Source: Lycocorax pyrrhopterus obiensis (taxonomy: Eukaryota > Chordata > Aves > Passeriformes > Paradisaeidae). Taken from it: a stretch of 64,000 nucleotides of DNA. Below the pieces are notes generated by a model. The model ran no database searches, had not been told where the DNA came from, and saw nothing but the letters and a program-made list of their open reading frames with translations. The stretch is taken from positions 15,856,494 through 15,920,493 of the forward strand of contig JACSVZ010000002.1 in assembly GCA_014706295.1 (NCBI GenBank), in the 5' to 3' direction. The translations under genes were made by a program, and so were the position numbers. How positions within the stretch are numbered: position 1 is the first letter of the stretch; every line of letters starts with the position of its first letter. Below are positions 1-14,172 of this stretch, in pieces.

Positions 1-1964
1 TGCCTGGGATGGCATGAGGTGAGGCCCAGGATGAAGAGCAGTTGCTCAACTGTGCTGGCTCAAGACAATGAAGGACTTTCTGCGCCATTCAGTTACACCA
101 AGCCAGGATCCTGGAGCCTTTCTAAAGATGTGGCATTTAGCCCATCTGTCACAGTTTCAGGACCTACTGGAAAGCCCAGCACTATAATGAGAGACTCTTC
201 AGATAAAATAAGACATTTAGAAAAAAAAAATAAGACATTCAAAAAATGGAACTGAAAATTCAATAGAATAGGAAATGTTGCAGAGGTTTTGAAAGTTCCA
301 TCTGCTTCATGGTCTTTTCTAAATTTTCATGCAGCTCTGCACTGCTCCATTAGCCAGATTCAGAAGCAGACAAACTTCCCCAAAAAGGGCGGTTAATTAC
401 CTCACACAGAAATCTGTTATTTACCAGTCAGTTTCCAGGTAGTAAAATTTAATTTCTAATTTTAGTTAGAAGTTCATCTAAATTTATTGCAAGCTAAGCC
501 TAGTTTCGTTTCCCCTTTGAACAAAATTATTTCCTTCCTCTAGAGTAGCATTTGCCTGTATCCAGGACTAGGCAGGTAGTCCTTTTTCCTGACTGCCTGT
601 TACAGCAGCTGCAAACATAAGTTGTCAAGGAGCACTCTCCAGGCACTGAGCTTCAGCATAAAGTGGAGATGTCACAGACCGGGATCGTTGCTCCAGGCAG
701 CTTCTGCAGCCTCCCAGGGAGCAAAACTGAAGTGAATGCCCCTGCTGGGGGAGGATGGCCCATTCCACACCAACTTTTCATTTGAGGACAGCTGGTTGAG
801 ATGAACAAGCACCACAGATTAAAAAATTCTGTAAGGGGAACATCTCATCCCAGATTCCTGTTTACTGATGGTTTGCTTCAATCTTTTTCCAGCATTATCT
901 CTCTTTTACCCAGCAAACAAATAATAAATGGATCTTTCCTGTGTGTAGCCCCATCAGCTCTGTACACAGCATATTCCCCAGTTATGTTTATCCAGCTTTC
1001 CCTTCTGGTCCCATTTGTACTGATACTTTCATTCTTGGAATAACAATTATTAAACCACTTGGTGCCTTTCATGGTTAATTATTTCCTTTCCTTAACATTG
1101 TCTGCCTCCAGCTATAGGCTGGGCCTTGAACACACCTCAGCATTCCCATTTGCATTTCCTATGAGAAATCATGTTGTAAAGTCCTTGTTAGTGAACTATG
1201 GAATTTTGTCACATACATTTCTTCCCAAAGTTTCATCATCTTGCAATTTTTAATGACCGCTACACAAACACTTTCTGTCTTTTGAACCTGTTTTTCATGC
1301 ATCTGATGAAGGTAAATTTCCTTGGTTTTGTTATGTTCCTCACATACAAAAGTTAGCAGGACTGGACTGACTTTCCTGTCCTATGACCAATGCAGCAATA
1401 ATCATATTAAATAAATAACTGCTATGAAATGTACAAAATTTGAATGTGTTCTTTGGCCCATATTTTATTATTTTTATATATCAAGTACCATTAAAATCTG
1501 ACTTGTGTTTACCACTCCTGCAAGAAAACCCCAGATGACTCTTTCAAAAATTCTTATACAGTCTTTTTCTACCTCAGCTCTAAATATTACAGAGAAAGAA
1601 CCAAATCCTGTCTTAAATTATCCCTGTATGATACAGAGCAGCAGCACATTCCTTAATTTAATTGAATAATATTGATAAGTACTGAGATGGTGTACCTATT
1701 TTGCAAAGTTATGCCTAAGGCTTTGTTCCTTTCTAGTTAGATAAAGTGTGTCACAGTAATGTGCTTAAACCAACAGACCCTGTTTACATTTCCAAGCTGT
1801 AGGTAGTAGTGCAGAGCATGTTGCTATAACTGCAGTCATACAGAGACACACACAATACTTGAACTTGAACTAATGCAGAAGCTTGTGCAGATATGACCCA
1901 TGTTATTGCTACTACACAAATTATGACACCAGCATTGCTCTAAGTGATTGGAATAACAGGCCAG
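1..1964. other. Intergenic, no gene seen
   Basis: This is A+T-leaning unique-looking sequence. The open frames are short (up to 80 codons), lack recognisable similarity and have no splice context that I can support. Confidence 0.6.
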
Positions 1965-2677
1965 TCTCCTGGGGAATGAGAGGCTGGAGAGCAGTGCCAC
2001 GGAAAGGGACCTGGGGGTCCTGGTCCATGGCAAAGTGAACATGAGCCAGCAGTGCCCGGGCAGCCAGGAGGGCCAAGCGTGTCCTGGGGGGCATCAGGCA
2101 CAGCATCACCAGCTGGGCAAGGGAGGGGATTGTCCTGCCCTGCTCTGCACTGAGGCAGCCTCACCTCGAGTGCTGGGGGCAGTCTTGGGTGCCACAGTGT
2201 AGGGAGGATGTAAAGCTGTGAGAGAGCATCCAAAGGAGGACAGCAAAGATGGTGAAGGGCCTTGAGGGGAAGCTCTATGAGGAGCAGCTGAGGTCACTTG
2301 GTCTCTTGAGCATGGAGGAGACTGAGGGGAGACCTCATTGCAGTTTACAGCTTCCTCATGAGGGGAAGAGGAGGGGCAGACACTGATCTCTTCTCTGTGG
2401 TGCCCAGCGACAGGACATGAGGGAATGGCCTGAAGTTGTGTCAGGGAAGGTTTAGGCTGAATATTAGGAAAAGGTTCTTTGTCCAGAGCGTGGCTGGACA
2501 CTGGAACAGGCTCCCCGGGAAATGGTCACAGCACCAAGCCTGACAGAGTTCAGGAAGAATTTGACAATGTTCTCAGGCACATGGTGTGGCTCTCGGGGTT
2601 GTCTTGTGCAGGGGTAAGAGTTGGACTCGATGATCATTATGGGTCCCTTTCAACTCAGAATATTCTGTGATTCTGTG
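1965..2677 (+). mobile_element. CR1 LINE, 5'-truncated
   Basis: The sequence follows the 3' part of CR1. It starts with remnants of the reverse transcriptase C-terminal region (GAGAGCAGTGCCACGGAAAG then GGGACCTGGGGGTCCTGG). It continues through the GGAGACCTCATTGCAGT block and the AACAGGCTCCCC block, and ends with GACTCGATGATCATTATGGG and two ATTCTGTG octamers. Frames are broken. The left boundary is approximate. Confidence 0.9.
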
Positions 2678-5600
2678 GTTATCCACTGACCAATGTATAG
2701 TCCACAGCGAGAAATGAAGATACACTTTTCAACCCATTATAGTGCAAAACTTACACAGTAAAGGAAAATTTGGGATGAGTTTTCCAGCATTTGGAAATAA
2801 CTCTAGATTCTGCTCTAAATTGGCAAGGATTCTGTGTATCTATTTACTTGCTGCTCTTCATCCTGTTACCTCTTCCCCTACTATGTGACAACATTAGGCT
2901 TTCTTTTGTAGGAGTTTCATCCAAGATGTAATAAGAGAAGAAAAAAATGCATGTCAATACATTTTATAGCCTTTTCAGCAAGACTTCAAGAGACACTATT
3001 CCTCATTACCTTTACAAAGAGGATCTTAATGGTATGCTATATCCTTCCCAGGGGATAATCCCATGCCAAGGGCAAAACTGAAGGCTACAGAATATCACAC
3101 CCACCTCTGTTTCTCTGAACAGCAACCATGTGTACCAGCACTTTTCAAAAGGGGCTGCCTGACAAATGCACTTACCACCATTGGGTTTCTACAGCTTCCT
3201 CATATCAGAACTTCCAAATACGAATTCCAGCTAAAGACTTTCTCAATTGCTACTTCACTTGGCTTCAGGCATTCATTTAGAAGGTGCTTAGCACCTTTGG
3301 GTCACAGAATCTTTCTGAAAATAGAGTCTTTTCGATTTTATTTCACAGACCATCTCATCAAAATCATTGGGAAAAAAAAATGAAAACGGGGCAGATCTAC
3401 AAAGAAAATTCAGCTCTTTTTTTCTGAGAGCAGCCAGCTCAAAGAGGTGCCACGTTTTGGAGAGGTCACTGCAAGAAAGGATATATCCTATAGCCAGTGC
3501 CTGCAGTTATCCTTCACAGGCAAGGGGATGTCTGCCCTTCAAAGGAGGGAGTTGTTTGTAAAGAATCCTGCTAATGACACCCAGGATAATCAGTGCAAAC
3601 AGGTCTTTCTACTTCTGGGCTCCATGCCATCCGCTCATTCAAAGGTTGGATAGCTGAAGGCAGGGCACTCGAGGGCTTTGCTGTTTTGGGAGGTTCAGGT
3701 GGGAATATACCTCGGGGATGGGAGGGTTCACGACTAGGGAGAGTGATCCAACCTTTCATTTGAAAAGTGTGAATTTAGCAAGCCTGCTCTCTTTGTGGTG
3801 CTGTATGTTAAGTAATTATTGACTCCAACCCTGAATTTCTTAGGAAGTTTCCCTTCAGACTTCTCTATATGAGAGCTTGCCTGTGTGATAACGAGGTGCA
3901 AACTGGGTGATGGTCCGCTTCTACTGCTGAGTTTGTAAAGGCCCAGTGCAATGGGGTCCTGACCTGCTTGGTTGATGTTTCCACCATTCTGTATGTTCCC
4001 AAAACCAGACTCCCTTGTCCATGTCCAGTGAGCTCGGTGCTCTAGAGACTGGTCACACGGTGCGCCCAGCAGTGCTGCACACTCCTGTGTCTCCAGGACA
4101 GTACCTCCTAGTGATGTTCAGGGCCAGGGACTGCTCTCTGCTGTCCCTTCATTGCCACTCATCTGGCACAGTTTCCTGCTAAATGATGAGTCTGTGCTGC
4201 AGAGTTCAAGTGCTGTTGATGGTCTCACATCAAAGAACTGCATTTGGGCACCCAAATAAAGGCTCAGAAGACTGATCAGGAACACTGGTTGTGAGATTCT
4301 TGAGCCTTTGATTTCATGCTTTTAAGGCCAAAGAACTTTCTTTTAAAGTCAATAAAATAATTTTGGAGCAAACAGAGCATGGAGAAAATTCCCAATAGTG
4401 GAGTATAAAGCATCCAAGATACGGTAATGTCCAGAAAGACAGAAGGATAACTTTGTTAAGATTGGGGTTTAAGGTCTGAATAACAAAATCCTTTGGGAAA
4501 AAAAATTAAAGTAAAAAAAAAACAGCATAGCTGCTCTTTGGACCTTCTGGAAGTGTTTTACTGGTGAGAGCAATTCCAGACTCCAGGCTACACCAGAACA
4601 CCCTAGCCCTTCACCTAAGTTAATTGACTTAGTATTTTGGCAACATGTTTACTCCCCTCCTCCCTTCTTTTACTACCTTTTCTATTTTAATGCTGTAAAA
4701 CTCAACTAACTCCTAAAAAACAAATTTACTTTTTTTTCCAGTGTTTGTTAGACCTTCTCCACGTAGTTAATGACTGGCTGGAACAGCAGCAAGGCCAGGA
4801 ATGCTTCATGCTCTGGGCACTCACTAATTGGGTTGTTAGCAGACTAGAGAGACAGGAGGAGATGAGGAAAAGCACTGCTATTATAAGCCACTGAGTGTAA
4901 AGAAAAAGAAAGTGAAATAAATATGGAATTGTTATGTTAGGGAAATTACGGTACTTAACGCCCTATTTTTCTAAAAAAATAGCTCCCTCAGGACATCTTG
5001 CAAGCACTAAAAACAAAATAGACCAGAAATATAACTGGCTTTCTTTTTTATAGCAAACTCAGGAAAAGAAAAAAATATACATTTCCTTTTCTGAAACAAA
5101 TCGTCAGCCCCAACCCTCCCACCGTTTGGCGATGGCTGAGGCTGTGAAGAACCACTGGCAGCATCCAGGCTCGGTGTGGGTTAGCTGGGAACGCTGACCA
5201 GGGGAGCCCTTACAGACACAGCACCCACACCGTGTTTTGTCTGTACAATCTCGCCTGTAGCTCTTGCAGGCTGAGTGACACGGTGCAGTGTCCAGCCTGA
5301 CATTTCGTACTTCTGAGACCCAGTGACATCTCGGATCAAGCAGCCATGTCCCTGCGTGCCACCCAGGGCGACAGCAGCATCTGCACGTCCCATTGCAGGA
5401 GCAGAGGGTTAAGCTCTTTGGAGAAGGGGCCACAAAAGCCTGCAGTGCAGGGGATGGGTGAGATGGGGGCAGATCTGCTGCGTTTACAAGCTGTCCGCAC
5501 GCACTGTGAAAGCACATCAGCACAAGCAGGTGCTATGGGCTCTCCACTGGCACTGCTGGGGAGACACCAGACAGGACACATGAAACTTCAGGAGCACAAC

Positions 5601-5712
5601 GAGGTAACAGATTGGTTCATGCCACAAGAAGCACACACAGCACCACAGTGCTGCAGGGCCAGCAGTCAGAGCCACCAAATCCATTTGCCCACTGCACCCC
5701 TGCAGCTGTGGT
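2678..5712. other. Intergenic, no gene seen
   Basis: There is no repeat family or coding exon I recognise. Frames of up to 139 codons exist, with the longest and most overlapping at 5100-5600, but they have no family resemblance and overlap each other on both strands. Confidence 0.6.
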
Positions 5713-5880
5713 CATAGAATCCTAGGATGGTATGGATTGGAAGGGACCTTAAAGATCATCTAATTCCAAAACCCCTGCCATGAGTATAGAATCTTCCACT
5801 ACACAAAGTTTCTCAGAGCCCCATCCAGCCTGGCTTTGGACACCTGCAGGGATGGGGAGTCCACAGTCTCCAGCCCTTTG
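5713..5880 (-). mobile_element. CR1 LINE 3' fragment, reverse orientation
   Basis: It begins with TCATAGAATCCTAGGATGG and GGAAGGGACCTTAAAGATCA, the complement of the CR1 3' end. It runs through CCCCATCCAGCCTGGCTTTG and GGGATGGGGAGTCCACAG, then fades out near 5880. It belongs to a different CR1 type from the plus-strand copies in this window. Confidence 0.88.
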
Positions 5881-8800
5881 CAGCAAGGCAGCCAGCCTTG
5901 GGGCAAGCCATGCATGGCCAACAAACCAAAGGCTTCATCCACTCCCTATCCTTCCTCATCATCCAGCACCAGGAGGGCAGCAGGAGTCAGGACTCATCCA
6001 GCCTTATCCTCTCACCCCAGAGTTGCTGCACACTGGGCTTTGTGCACGTGTGTCTGTGGGGGTTGTGTGTCTATAGGTGCATGTGTCTATAGGCGTGTTT
6101 GTGTAGGCTCCTGTGTCTATGGGGTGTGTATATAGGCACGTGTTTATTGCCAGCCCTCCCTGGCCCCCTCTACAAGGTGTGAATTTCACCTCAGGTGAAT
6201 TATTTCTCCGGGGATTACATAACAAAGTGATTGTGAAAATACCATCATCTGTGTTATAGAAACTTAACAGAGCCCCTGGAGTCTTTAAATTAAAACATTG
6301 CACTCAAGTGCTTTTTGCCATGTATCTCCTCCTACACATAGCTCATTCTAGTCTGAAAAATAAAGAGGCAGGACAGCTTCCTACAGGCTTTCAAAGAGAT
6401 GATCCTACCTAATTAACTATAATCTTGTTCAGACGGCATTTTCCTGCAAGATTCAAAGACTAGCAGGGGGCTGGGGCTAGGCAGAAAAGGAGATTATTAA
6501 AACTTTAATAACATGAGCCTTTGAACCTTTCAAATTCTTTACAATTTTCTCACATCTCTAACCCAGATGTCTGCATTTAAAAACTGTGCCAACAAACATG
6601 AACTTTTTGTTTATGCTTTTATATCTTTCAATGAACAACCTCTTTTAAAATGATAGGAAACATCATGCCTGCAGTTCACAAAGCCGGATGACAGGGCTGA
6701 AGATTAAAAAAAAAAAAGAAAAGGAAAAAAAGAGGGTTTCACAGGCACTGCTTCCAGAAGGTGAATCTGTTCCAGGAGGCACAGGCAATGCCTCACAGAG
6801 CTCCAGGCGGAGTTGGAACTGGGTAAGAAATGGTTTTCCTGTTCAGTAAACAATTCTAAGAGTTCAAAAATGTTCTCATGGAGCATCAGAGCATATCTGA
6901 GACCTTGGGAATTTTTTTTAAAGGGAAAAAACCAAAGCAAAACAAAAAAAACCCCAGAAACCAAACTTCTACACATGCCTATAAAAAAAGTGCTCATAGA
7001 AGTTAGCCCAGTGCAACGAGAGCTATGGTGACTGAGATACTTCTCCAGAGTCATGATAAGCTCTGAGATGTGATGTGAGCAAGTTTCCTTTTCATTTTTT
7101 TGCTTACCAAGGGAAGAACAGCCTCAACAGCAGAGCCATGGAAAGGCACCTCTAGCAGCCCTGGCAAGAAGGACCAGGGCTGCAGCCCCGTCCCACCAGG
7201 AAGCCATCAGACCCACCCCATCAGCAGCATTTCTGCAGGATGACTTTTGGCATGCTGCCCTCCAAAAGCTTCTGATAAAAGGAGTAAAAAGGCTCTTCTG
7301 TCCAATGCTCCCCACCAGCTCCAACTGCACTTCAAGGGAAGGACCGAAACCTCACTAGCTATAAGGTCCTAAACCTGACCTAACCCTGCAAGATCTCACC
7401 AAACCTTATAACAGAAGAACAAAAATGGCAGCTATCCTGACCGACACTGCACTGCCAGCTTTTCCAGAAGCCTAAGAGGGAAAAAACCCTTTCCTTTCTA
7501 CAATGATTGCCCTGGGATCCACTAGCCAACAAGTTCAAATCATCACAATTGCTCCAGCTTTTGAAAACAAGTGGTTGTTCAAACACAGGTATTTGTTAGG
7601 ACTTGCTTCCCGATCCCACAGTAAGAGCAAGGGAATGAGCTATTCGCCAGGCAAAAGCTCAAGTAAGCCTCTTAACACTGCGAGAGCCCTGCTGTTGGTA
7701 CCAGCTGCTGGTCTGGCTCCAGGTGGCCAGGGTCTGCAGAGGGCTTTGCTGAAAATATAGCAACAACCTCAGACCCGGAAAGTGCCTTTTCTTTGGGCCA
7801 GGGATGGGAAATTCAAGTGAGGATCCTGACAGAGGCTCTTAGAACACATCGGGCTGTGAATCCTTCCTGCTTCCCCAGGCCAGCAGTGGGAGGAGCACAG
7901 ACAGGCATCCTCCAAACTCCCAACTGGTCACCATGCTGCTTCTGTCAGAAACATTTATTGCTTCACATTTGACTTTTGTTTCTTGTTGTTCAAGGAACAA
8001 TGTTTTTAAAATTAAAATGGTCCCCAACAAAAGGGCTCCGTGGCAGAGCACATGTTCTGTAGTCACAGGGCAGTTTGGCCCAGGGAGAGCTGGAAATGGC
8101 AGAAGTCGCCAATGTTCCCAAGAAAAAAATCTCCAAATAGGCTTCAAAAAGACCATGCCCACATCCAGACAAACTGTCCATGTGTGTCCAGTTTGATGAT
8201 ATTTAATCTTTCCTCCCTAGTACTTCTTTTCCAGTTGTGTCTCTAAGCTTAAACAAAAAAGTGAAACTGATTCATTTAACTGTTTCTTTCAGAATATGAT
8301 TGGTAAAATATATCTACCAGTTATGTGTAAAAATACGCTTTTGTGGTTTCTGTGCAGATACACCAAACATGCTCAGGTTAATCAATGCACACAAGCAGAC
8401 TGAAATGGGAGGTAGAGGCCAAGGTATGCATTCTTTCAGAGTTCTCTAAGCAAGTGCTATTGAACCGCACACATACCAGCACCCAGCACTGTAGCAGGGT
8501 TTGAAAAAATTGTAGTGTGGCTTGTATCTCTACATTTGGAGTGTTCTGAGTTCAAATCCCAACATGCAATGCAGGAACTCACAGGTGCTTCTCCCTTTCC
8601 TTTTCACCTGCTCCGCAGCTCCACTGAAGCCAAAGGAAGGAGAAAGTACCTCTATGCCTGGGACAGGGATTCCTGGTCCTGCTGTCAACAAGAGAGGTGA
8701 AGGGCTGGGAAAGTCACAAGAGGATGTGACTGAGAGCAGGAACAGAGTGATGCAGCAGTTCGTTGTGAAACCCCTCTAGAGACACGTGGCTGACTCAGCA

Positions 8801-9023
8801 GCCCAGGAACCTGGGACCACTCTCCGGACCCTCAACCCACAGGGCAGGAAAGACAGAACTGGGCAAAACCCTGCAGAGGAGTGAGAGCTTCTCATGCACC
8901 CATTCAGACTGCAGAAGCACTAACAGGCCTTAAAGTACATGGATTTTGTTCTGGATTTACTGAAGACAAGCAACTGCCCAGAAAGCATTGCTCAGAGCAT
9001 GTCACTTGGCTCCTCAGCCAGGT
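5881..9023. other. Intergenic; minisatellite at 6060-6150, A-rich tracts
   Basis: Apart from the degenerate GTGTCTAT repeat and an A-rich tract at about 6705-6735, I see no supported feature. Confidence 0.55.
6060..6150. repeat. Degenerate GTGTCTAT-type minisatellite
   Basis: The phrase TGTGTCTATAGG or TGTGTCTATGGG recurs with variable spacers of GTG-rich sequence. It is imperfect, about 90 bp long, and lies about 0.2 kb beyond the CR1 fragment at 5713-5880. Confidence 0.7.
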
Positions 9024-9216
9024 TCTTCAGAGGGTGGTCAAATGCTGGAACAGGCTCCCCAGGGAAGTGGTCAGCACCAAGCCTGACAGCATTCAAGAAG
9101 TCTTTGGACAGTGCTCTCAGGTACATGGTGTGATTCTTGCAGTTGTTCTATGACGGGCCAGGAGCTGGACTTGGTAATCCTTGTGGGTCCCCTCCAACTC
9201 AGGATATTCATGGTTG
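9024..9216 (+). mobile_element. CR1 LINE 3' fragment
   Basis: It contains CR1 3' landmarks: AGAGGGTGGTCAAATGCTGG, AACAGGCTCCCCAGGGAAGT, AGCACCAAGCCTGACAGCAT and GGACTTGGTAATCCTTGTGG. It ends near CAACTCAGGATATTCATGG. It is strongly 5'-truncated and non-coding. Confidence 0.9.
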
Positions 9217-12200
9217 ACGGAGAAAGAAGAGTTGGGGGGTTTGAAGGGGTTTGGCGTTTTTTAGTATACTGCTATTGGATATTACATATCTTGGTCCTGA
9301 ACTCCTTACCTCAGGCTTTCACTTTAAGTGGCTCTTTCAGGCACCCTCCCAGAAAAAGGAAAGCTCATTTCTCAGATAAAATGCATGACACACTCACACC
9401 AGCCTACCCCATTTCATACCAAAACCCCCTTAGTGCGAGGCATTAAGGCAGGGACAGGCAATCCAGTCCAAAATTTATTCTGCTCTAATCAGCTCAGGCT
9501 TTGAGAGTCTCCTTGTGGATTTGAGCCTGTGTTCAGTAGCTCTTGACTGCTGTTTTAATACCGAAGCCTTTCCAACCCAGCTGCAGTAATTACCCCCACG
9601 GAGAATGAGGAATCTCAGTTATAAACTAGCTGGCAATCTTGCAAGAATATGTCTCCTAGAGGACTTCAGGATATTTCTCTCTGAAGTTAACCCTGTTAAA
9701 TCATTCCTAAGCTGTCTTCAAATAAAAAATGAACCTTCAGAATAACCCTTGCTTTGGTTTTAAATACTCTCTTTTCCCTTTGTAAGTCAGCTGATCTTCG
9801 GAGCCTTCAAATCTATCAAAGCTATTTTGGTTAAATAATCCCTATTTCTCCTGAAATGGTGCAAACATTCAACAGGAAAGCTTAGGAGAGACATTAAGAG
9901 CTGTTAGACTCTAAGTCAAAGCTTAACACAGCTTGTCCAGAGAATATGTCCAGTTATACTCAGCCAGACAGGATACTTTCACTCAGTTTATATCAGAGGA
10001 GCTTTTTTGCAGAGCAAACATTACATCAAAGCCTTGGCCAGCAGATCCAAATTCAGGTCTTCGCAATCACGTTCAGCTAAGCTTGGTGCAGGTCTGACTA
10101 GAAATGACACTGAGCTGTGGAGCTTCTCTGCTGCACCTGCATAAGTCCAGTTTGGCTCAGAAGTGACTGTGACCCATTTGGAGACACCCTTAAAGTAGCT
10201 ATGGAAAAGTGTGATGCCTAAAGAGCAAGCAGCCAAGTGACTAAAGCCATGATAATGCTAAAGCTAATACCCTTCTTGTCCCTCAGAGGAGAGAAGAGAT
10301 GGGTAAGGAACACAAATCTGTGATAATCCAAGTCCTGCAGTCCTAGAGGCAGCTCTGTTCAGGTTAGCACTGAAACCTCCCTGGCTAGCAAGAGGTGATG
10401 CCACCCAAACCCATGTCGTGCTTTCTCTGCAGAAGCAGGCTCTTGGAGGCAAACACTACTCAGAAATGTTAACCTGGCCAACTTGCTGAGGAGATGCAGG
10501 TTGTAAAAGGCAGCTAGTGCAGGACTTCCTTCTGCAGTGATATGCACTAATGACTTTTTAAAGCCTTTTTTGCTTTGAACAAGTAACTGAAAGTTAGTGT
10601 GCCACATAATCCCATTGCTGGGTCCTTTAGTGTATAAACTTGACTAGGCTGGGAAAGACCCCTAGCACTCTGGCCAGCCTTCACCTGGAGACAGTGGGGG
10701 CTTCAGAGATACCTAAGGAGAGGGAGGCTGCACAGCAGAGGGTTTCACTACCACAGACCCCCATTAAGAAAGAGCTGGAGATTAAATGGCTTCTTACTAC
10801 TCAGGCTGCTTTTAAATCCAGTCATGGTGAGTTTGGCCATTGATGTTTTCAGATTGCCATACAAAGAAATAGAAGCAATTTAAAATTGCTCTTTTCGTAT
10901 TTCTCCAAGTGAAAAAAAAACTTGTATGTTTCTAAACATACCATTTAGTACTACTAGGGCAGATTCACTATATTAAGGCCAGGTAATTTTACTGTGTAAT
11001 GGGGAGGTATTGTTACTGTGTTTCCCAATACACTTTCTCAAGCTCAGTCCCACAGCATCCTCCACAGCTGTCCTCTCTGCGTTCGGGATGACTCTTGTAT
11101 AAAGCTGTTTGTTTTTCCCACTGGTGGACTCCACAGGGAGCCAAGGATGGGATGAGCAAGCAACTGAGGCATTAGCACCACTTGTGGGGCAGCTGAGGGG
11201 CGAGGGGCCTCAGGGCCACCCATGCTTCTTATAGACCTGTCAGGAAGTCTGAAGACTTTTCCAAAGCAACAGAACTTATCACACTGCAGAGAAGTGGTTG
11301 ATAGAAAAACTTCCTGAAAGGCGATTAAACTCTTGCTTTGTGGGGTGTCCAGCAGCAGTTATCAAAGCTCTGTAGCAGGCAGTGCTGCTGAGACTGAACT
11401 AGGGAGATAAGTTGCCAAATCAGCCCCTGTTAATTATCTTGGCCCTGCAGTCACTCTTTGCCAAAGTCAGGAAGGTTTAATTCAACATGCCAAAAAACCA
11501 TTTTTATGTCAAACAACATCTATCCTGACCCGAAGGGATGGTGGGAAGAGAAAGATATTTTTCAATTAAAAAATAATAATAATAAAGATTCATATACACA
11601 AAGCAAAATACCTTCTGTATGAATCGAGCAGTTCCTAAGAGACATCTTGGAGCAGCAAAGGAGCTGGGCAAACTTTAATAAGGGAATTCTTCAGAGACTA
11701 GAGCTTTGCTTTGGTCGCTGGCTGCCTCCTGGGGAGAGAAAACACTACGGAAATGAAATATGACCTTACACCGTTGTGGCAGAGCATTTCCAGTTCTTTC
11801 CCTTGCCCATGTGAGTAACCCTTCCTTGTGTAAGGAGTTCGATTTAATGGTTACCTGCATGGCTTCACCACAGGTGACATTGCTGCACTCCTTTACCTGG
11901 CACACTACTTATTTTTCCCTATGATTTGAAGGATGTAACTAACTTTCAGCATTTGCTCATAGCATTGGAAATTTCATGTAAGTCTGAGTTTTGAGACAAG
12001 GCTCTGCACCCTCTCCCTGCTCACACGTGTACTTTGCAGCCTCTCCTGCACGGCATGTCCTCCCAGAGCCAGCATGCATCAGAAGGGTGTCACCCCAGCC
12101 AGCCCACGCCCATGCAGAGTTCACCCCATCACTGCAGCCTGTTCCTGCCTGTCCCCTGCCAGGGCAGCACTGGGACCAAAGTACCCGGCCCCAAGGAACA

Positions 12201-14114
12201 GCTTGGTGTGGACAGAAACCTCCATCAGCCCACCTCCCTTCCTCCTTGTACAGTATTCTCCAGCAATCTGCTTTTCTTTTTTAATCATCTTGTCTAAAAT
12301 AATTAAAGGGGAAAAGCATTCCCCAAATAAAAATATCAACATCCGAGCTTCCCTGCTTTAATCTGTACTCCTCTGACAGCTCAGACCCTCCTATTAGCAC
12401 TGTGCCAGTGTGTGATTTCATTACAGGACTAGCTGATTATAGAGTAATTACAACCTTCCCTGGGCTGATGATTTTTTCTGTTTGTTTCAATTTCAACTTC
12501 CACAAATGGTGGGAAGTCCCTTCTTTGTTCCTGCCTTACTCCACTGTGGTCTGTACGTTCCCAGTCCCGGATTCTTCCCCCCAGTGAAGGGAGGGCTGGA
12601 TAACACTTAGGTGTAATTCCTGCCTCCATCACGTGTAATTCCGTACTGAATGAGTAAATGTTCCTGTAATTTCACCGAGCAGCTGTCTCCCGTCTGGATG
12701 GCGGCACCGTGATACCGTTACCTGTTTATCTCCCGGAGGTAGAAGCACTGCTGGCAAGCCCCTGCCCATCGCTGTTTATGTGCGAGGAGTTAATACCCCA
12801 GCATTACAGTGCCCCTTGGTGAAACTATAATTAGGCAACAGTTTTATTTTACTGCCTGTGAACACTCCCTGACAGCACAGCCACTGGGTGCTTTCCAAAC
12901 TGCTACAGTTTCAGGTCCCAACCTGAAATTCTCATTTAGAGGAGGACTTTTACTGTTGCTAATCCCTCAAGTACCTCTCAGAGGCCCTAAATTGCATGAG
13001 GCTGCTGGGGCATGGGGCTGGACTGGGCAGGGTTGGCAAACAGCAGGGTGAGCCTCTCTTCTCTGTCCTGTGTGATGGCAGGACAAAGCACTGGAGGGAC
13101 ACGGTGATGCTGGTGGGCTGAACAGGCAGGGCAGGGGCTGCAGTGCCCCAGCAGCAGAGGGCTGAGCAGGCTGCTGGCCCCAGGAGCCAGAAGGCTGCTT
13201 GTGAATGTTGATATGGGCACAGCAGCTCCACGTCCGGCAGCACCAGTGCCCACGGGAGGAAAGGAGGAGCGGCTGAACAGCAATGCTCTTTTTGTCAGGG
13301 GAGCTATTTTAAACCATCTGCTTTGTGGGTAGCCCTTTTGGCTCCCAAGTCTGTCTGAGGCAGAGGTGTAGAACATGTTGGAGGGCAGAACATCAGAGCA
13401 CCACTACAGGAGGACAAAGACAGTCTGTCTGCTGAAGCACAGGCTCACACAGGACTGAGACTGTGACGCTCATCTGGGACTAAGGGAACAAACATTCCCA
13501 AGGCTTCTGTAGTTACCTCAGAGTTACTGTTATTAAGGCATTTATTTGGGGTTTTTCTTCTTCTTCCAACACCAAAGACCCCTCTTCTTCTACAATCTCC
13601 ATGCAAACCACGGAAACATGCATGGCCCAGGAGGACAGCAGCTCACAAGAACCTAATAAAACAACAACTTCTTCAAACCACTGCTTTTCGGACTACTCAG
13701 ATGATAGGCAAAGGAGCACAGCATAAGCAACTAGGGAGATTTATTGGCAAGAAGAGTAACTAAATCTTTTGTCTACAGTGACAGAGAAGAGGAAAGCCAA
13801 GAACAAGGCAGGCCCAGTAGTCACAAGGGTTGCCTAGCCTTGTTGAAGCACCTCTGCCTCCTTAGTGGGACCCGTGTCACCAGCTGGGCTCCTACCAGCC
13901 CCTGGCCAGGGCCAGGAAGTCTCTCATGGAAGGGAACAAGGGCTGGAAAGCTTGAGGGGAAGGACAGAACTGAGCCCTTGAGTGCTGGATGGCTGCCATG
14001 CCACAGCACTGCCTGAAAAGCCCAGTACCCCTCTGCCAGGGGATGCCCATGCTGTGGGACATCTCTGCTTTCTCGTGGCACACTGGGCACCGTAAGCCCT
14101 GGCACATACGGCAG
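9217..14114. other. Intergenic, no gene seen
   Basis: There is no recognisable exon. The stretch at 12400-12470 is rich in TAAT/ATTA homeodomain cores and could be a conserved element, but this was not tested. Confidence 0.55.
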
Positions 14115-14172
14115 GGAGTTCGGAACTAGATGATCCTTGATGTCCATTCCCAATCCATTCTACGATTCTGTG
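14115..14172 (+). mobile_element. CR1 LINE 3' terminal remnant
   Basis: AACTAGATGATCCTTGATGT, ATTCCCAATCCATTCTACG and the terminal ATTCTGTG are a CR1 3' end. It directly abuts the next CR1 copy. Sequence further left (13800-14110) shows no clear CR1 match. Confidence 0.75.

Noticed and set aside
2106..2501. 131-codon minus-strand frame
   Set aside because: It lies antisense within a CR1 LINE copy.
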